Shown one piece after another: positions 15,741 to 18,624 of a stretch of 18,624 bases of DNA. The DNA lies in assembly GCA_023212725.1 (NCBI GenBank), contig JALBYF010000125.1, positions 1 through 18,624 on the forward strand, given 5' to 3'. Origin of the DNA: Tranzscheliella williamsii. Lineage: Eukaryota > Basidiomycota > Ustilaginomycetes > Ustilaginales > Ustilaginaceae. Position 1 is the stretch's first letter. Each line of letters opens with the position of its first letter. The position numbers were made by a program, and so were the translations under genes. The notes beneath the pieces were generated by a model. The model was not told where the DNA came from, did no database searches, and worked only from the letters and a program-made list of their open reading frames with translations.

Positions 15741-18218
15741 ATGAGCGCCCACCATCTGTCGCCTGCCGCGGCCAGCGAGTACTCCAGCTCTAGCTATACA
15801 GCGTCCAGCAGCCACATCGGTAACAGCCCTGCCCCATCACACTATTCAGCCGCCACCTCTTTCTCCTCTTCTCCGCCATCACCGCCTGCCAAAATGAACC
15901 CATCCGGCTCTGACACTGCCGACTTCGAGCATGCCAAGCCTATCACTTGTCGCTGGGACAACTGCGGTAAAATCTTCTATGACCCCGAGGTCGTCTATAA
16001 GCATCTTTGCGACGACCACGTTGGTCGCAAGTCCACCAACAACCTCTGCCTCACCTGCAAATGGGAAGGCTGCGACGTCAGCTGTGCCAAACGCGACCAC
16101 ATCACCTCTCACATCCGTGTACATACCCCACTCAAACCTCACAACTGCGACATCTGTGCCAAGACTTTCAAGCGTCCACAGGATCTCAAAAAGCACGAGC
16201 GCATCCACACCGAACAGCATCAACAGCAGCGACAACACAAGGCCGCCCAGAATGCCGCTGCTAGGGTTTACAGCATGTCGGACCATTCTTCCTTCGGTGG
16301 ATACCCGTATCCGCACGCCAACGCCGCCCACACGCCCAACGGCTATCCTCTTCCCTACGGCGCTATGCCTCCCCAGCAGCAAGGTCTCTATCCGACGCCC
16401 CCTGTCTATGGCACTCCGTACCCCCTCGTCTCCTCTTCGTCTCGAGATCGCTACGCCCAGTCGGTTACCTCGAGTGCCTCTTTGTCGCCAATGTCTTCGC
16501 GATTAGAGACACCACAGGGCAGCAGCCCTGCCTCCAATCATACGGCATCCCAGGACTTTGGCAGCTATATGCATCTCGCTTCCGGTATCGATGCCCGCAG
16601 CAAGACCACCACCGATCCGAACTCGTACATCTACCTCGCTCATGGCGCCACCAACAGTCACCATGTGGCCGGTAGCAAGCGTAGTCACGAGCACGTTGAG
16701 GACTTTTTTGGCGACTTGCGTCGCAAGAAGTTGGCGCCCGCCTACGATTCGCACATGGCCGAGCGGCTCAATCAGACCTTTGGTCCCGGAGGCATCGATG
16801 AATCTTCCCTCAACGCCATTCTCTCCACGTTTGTTCCTGCTTCCAACGCGAATCCGGCCCAATTTACCCATCGTCAGCCTGTAAAGCAGGAACCCGCCGA
16901 CCTTGCACAGCTTAACGCCTTCTTGTTGCAGCTGGGAGCCAGCGCCGCTCGTGATCACGGCTCGATGGCCACTTCAGCGCCAGGGCCGCACGACTATCCT
17001 GCCATCTCGTCCGGCTCTACATCTTCTCAGGCTCACACTCCGGACTTTGATCTTTCGACGCTATCTCAGTACGGTCTGACCAACATTCCCGGTTTCGATG
17101 AATCCTTGCTAACGAACGCCGCGCCTTCCGCACAACAAGGCCATCGCAACATCGCCCAGCTGCCCAGTCGAGCTTATTCTGGCCATCCTTCGGATTCCGC
17201 AAACGTCTATGGCACATATCCAGCTGCCTCTCACCAAACTCAGCAGCACTCGTTTGACAGCGTCCGGGCGCCGCGTGGATCTGGCATCGTACCCCAGCTG
17301 GCGCCCATCGACATCGGCGGCCACAGTTACCGTCGCGTGGAGGCGCTCACCCGAGCCGCTCCGGACCCGATTGCCACGTTGCGATCGCACGTCGGCGAGG
17401 TCCGAGGCAAAGATGCTGACGCCATGGAAGAAGACCAGGCGGCCGATTCAATGGCCGACTCTGGCCGATACCGATCCGTCAGCCCTGCGGCATCTTCCGA
17501 AGGCGGACGATCGGACGGCGATCGACGTCACAGCGCCTCACCTTCCCACGGCCTTTACCCGCGTCTCACACCGCTGGACGCTCCACGCAGGCTGGGTCCA
17601 ATCCGGCCTAGCCACACCGTCGCTTCGGCCAGTTCGACACACGAGTCGGACGCCTGGCATCGCTTGCCAGCCCTCCAAAGGGACAGCGAAGAATCCGACG
17701 TTTCGTCATCGTCGTCATCGTCCTCGCTCTATCCAAGCCTGGTGGAGCAAGTTTCCAAGATCGAAGGACTGGGCAGGCCCGTCACGCGATCGGTGTCTGC
17801 TAGCGCCGAAGGCCCCTCGGCGGCCGCTGTAGAGTCGATGCGTCGCCACCACATCCGGCTGATCAGGGACCTGCTGGTTGCCATCAACTTTCCCGAGCAG
17901 GCGCGCGCCAAGCTGCAGCCGGCGGAGGAGCGGATCCGGCTGCCGCCGATCCTGACGTTGGCTGGGTCCGGCCGGGTGCGCGGCCAGGAGGGCGAGCGGA
18001 CGCCGCATGCAACCGCCAGCGATGCCAGCAGCAGCTCGGGCGAGACAAGCACCACCGAGCGCGACGCTGAGTTCCTCCGCGGCGTCGAGAGCGACCGCGC
18101 CTCCACACCCACCCCGCCCGGCCGCCCCACGCTCCCCACCCTCTCGCAGCTGCTCAACGGCGTCCTCACCCAGCCCGCGCTGCCCAGCCACGAGCGCGAG
18201 ATGGAATGCGACGTATAA
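15741..18218 (+). CDS. pacC: pH-response zinc-finger transcription factor PacC/Rim101
   Basis: Regulator of ambient-pH response: in Aspergillus and yeast the full-length form is cleaved after alkaline signalling through the Pal/Rim pathway, and the zinc-finger part then binds GCCARG in the nucleus. 825 residues from ATG 15741, no intron. Three C2H2 fingers follow a Ser-rich N-terminus: C70, C75, H88, H93; C106, C111, H124, H128; C136, C139, H152, H156, with the spacing and the CRWDNC/CKWEGC and [16 protein letters not shown] sequences diagnostic of PacC. Then a QQ-rich linker and a long tail. In the tail, YPRL (606-609) and YPSL (664-667) fit the YPxL motif bound by PalA/Rim20; in Aspergillus two such motifs flank the signalling-protease site. 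A second ATG (codon 52, before the fingers) has the better AAAATG context and could be used. The frame is open 16 codons further up but only from a TTG. Confidence 0.93.
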   Translation: MSAHHLSPAAASEYSSSSYTASSSHIGNSPAPSHYSAATSFSSSPPSPPAKMNPSGSDTADFEHAKPITCRWDNCGKIFYDPEVVYKHLCDDHVGRKSTNNLCLTCKWEGCDVSCAKRDHITSHIRVHTPLKPHNCDICAKTFKRPQDLKKHERIHTEQHQQQRQHKAAQNAAARVYSMSDHSSFGGYPYPHANAAHTPNGYPLPYGAMPPQQQGLYPTPPVYGTPYPLVSSSSRDRYAQSVTSSASLSPMSSRLETPQGSSPASNHTASQDFGSYMHLASGIDARSKTTTDPNSYIYLAHGATNSHHVAGSKRSHEHVEDFFGDLRRKKLAPAYDSHMAERLNQTFGPGGIDESSLNAILSTFVPASNANPAQFTHRQPVKQEPADLAQLNAFLLQLGASAARDHGSMATSAPGPHDYPAISSGSTSSQAHTPDFDLSTLSQYGLTNIPGFDESLLTNAAPSAQQGHRNIAQLPSRAYSGHPSDSANVYGTYPAASHQTQQHSFDSVRAPRGSGIVPQLAPIDIGGHSYRRVEALTRAAPDPIATLRSHVGEVRGKDADAMEEDQAADSMADSGRYRSVSPAASSEGGRSDGDRRHSASPSHGLYPRLTPLDAPRRLGPIRPSHTVASASSTHESDAWHRLPALQRDSEESDVSSSSSSSSLYPSLVEQVSKIEGLGRPVTRSVSASAEGPSAAAVESMRRHHIRLIRDLLVAINFPEQARAKLQPAEERIRLPPILTLAGSGRVRGQEGERTPHATASDASSSSGETSTTERDAEFLRGVESDRASTPTPPGRPTLPTLSQLLNGVLTQPALPSHEREMECDV

Positions 18219-18356
18219 CCCCCCGCCCCTGCCGTCCCTTCCGCCCCCATCGTATCCGTCGCTGTCGTGGACTTTCATCGTGGTTGCTTGTATACTATCA
18301 CTCGCCCTGGGTTCACTGCTCACGCATGCTGTTTGTCAACTCTGGTGCGTCGCAGG
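18219..18356. other. Convergent intergenic region
   Basis: 138 bp between the pacC stop and the stop of the minus-strand MutS-homologue gene; the 3' regions of both. No further feature seen. Confidence 0.4.
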
Positions 18357-18623
18357 TTACTCGTCTAGCGCTGGGGTGTGTGGGATGGATGTTGCCTGGG
18401 GTGGTGGGTTGGCGAGCCAGGCGCGGAAGAGGGAGTCGGGGGGATGTGCGAAGAGGCGGAGGGTGCGGGTGTGGCGGCGGGAGGTGTGGAGGGATTGGGC
18501 GGTGTCGGCGATGAGCTGGGCGCGGGCGAGGAGGGGGGGAGGGAGGTGGGCGAGGCGGGCGCAGTGGATGCCGAAGGCGCGGGTGGCGGCGCCGGGGCGG
18601 AGCTGGTAGAGAAAGTGGATCTC
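18357..18623 (-). CDS. MutS homologue, C-terminal end (partial)
   Basis: Only the last 88 codons are in the window; the gene continues past the right edge. On the minus strand the visible part begins EIHFLYQLRPGAATRAFGIH and continues CARLAHLPPPLLARAQLIAD. This matches the end of the MutS ATPase domain (FLY-x-L-x-PG, then S/A-x-G-I-x-x-A-x-L-A-x-x-P and R-A). MutS homologues act in mismatch repair (MSH1, 2, 3, 6) or meiotic crossing over (MSH4, 5). The protein ends about 45 residues after this motif, without the long C-terminal helix-turn-helix region of MutS or MSH2, which leans towards the meiotic MSH4/MSH5 type, but this is not decisive. Stop TAA at 18357-18359. Coding strand is strongly C-rich. 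Confidence 0.68.
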   Translation of the reverse strand, partial: EIHFLYQLRPGAATRAFGIHCARLAHLPPPLLARAQLIADTAQSLHTSRRHTRTLRLFAHPPDSLFRAWLANPPPQATSIPHTPALDE

Positions 18624-18624
18624 G

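Larger units (their letters stand above)
15223..15744 (+). other. Upstream reading frame overlapping the pacC start (ATGA)
   Basis: An ATG at 15223 opens a 173-codon frame that stays open to a TGA at 15742-15744. That stop overlaps the pacC ATG at 15741-15743, forming ATGA. The predicted peptide is rich in Ser, Pro and Leu and resembles no family, so it is probably not a conserved protein. If transcribed it could act as an upstream ORF, with pacC reached by leaky scanning or reinitiation. Whether the mRNA begins upstream of 15223 is unknown. Confidence 0.4.

Noticed and set aside
1..18624. CRISPR array, rRNA, tRNA or biosynthetic gene cluster
   Set aside because: No regularly spaced repeats, no rRNA or tRNA signatures, and the genes are unrelated housekeeping functions.

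Overview
The window looks like nuclear chromosomal DNA of a smut fungus (Ustilaginomycotina, Ustilago/Sporisorium/Moesziomyces type). The basis is a GC-rich, gene-dense layout with mostly intronless housekeeping genes, a few short introns (81-190 nt, GTRAGN donors, CTGAC-type branch points), the protein families present, and a long-tailed PacC/Rim101 factor. The species assignment is inference; no marker gene was matched.

Layout. Positions 1-2027 hold no convincing gene. They contain a non-autonomous DNA transposon-like element (960-1692) with 64-bp terminal inverted repeats and a matching 8-10 bp direct repeat at each end, plus small repeats and a strong hairpin. Then follow: a small membrane methyltransferase (2028-2696, -); a five-exon GOST/PTM1-type seven-TM protein (3131-5365, +); a decayed cysteine-rich reading frame with an in-frame stop (5692-6216, +); mitochondrial ribosomal protein bL32m (6713-7234, +); saccharopine dehydrogenase LYS1 (7577-8758, -); a CPSF6/CFIm68-like RRM protein with a 10-codon first exon (9535-10939, +); cytosolic aspartyl-tRNA synthetase (11199-12878, -); origin recognition complex subunit 6 (13188-14258, +, one intron); the pH-response zinc-finger factor PacC/Rim101 (15741-18218, +); and the C-terminal end of a MutS-homologue gene running in from the right edge (18357-18623, -).

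The genes are mostly unrelated housekeeping functions (lysine synthesis, translation, 3'-end processing, replication licensing, mitochondrial ribosome) and form no pathway cluster. The most interesting region is the roughly 1.5-kb upstream region of pacC. It holds 16 exact copies of GCCAAG, the PacC core, counting both strands; 14 lie within 623 bp. Two pairs form 13-bp palindromes with the identical layout GCCAAG-N-CTTGGC. The same region carries a 173-codon upstream reading frame whose stop overlaps the pacC start as ATGA. Together this suggests dense autogenous and possibly translational control of the pH regulator. Other points of note are a perfect Gcn4-type TGAGTCA upstream of LYS1, two PalA-type YPxL motifs in the PacC tail, and abrupt G-to-C skew flips inside two coding regions.
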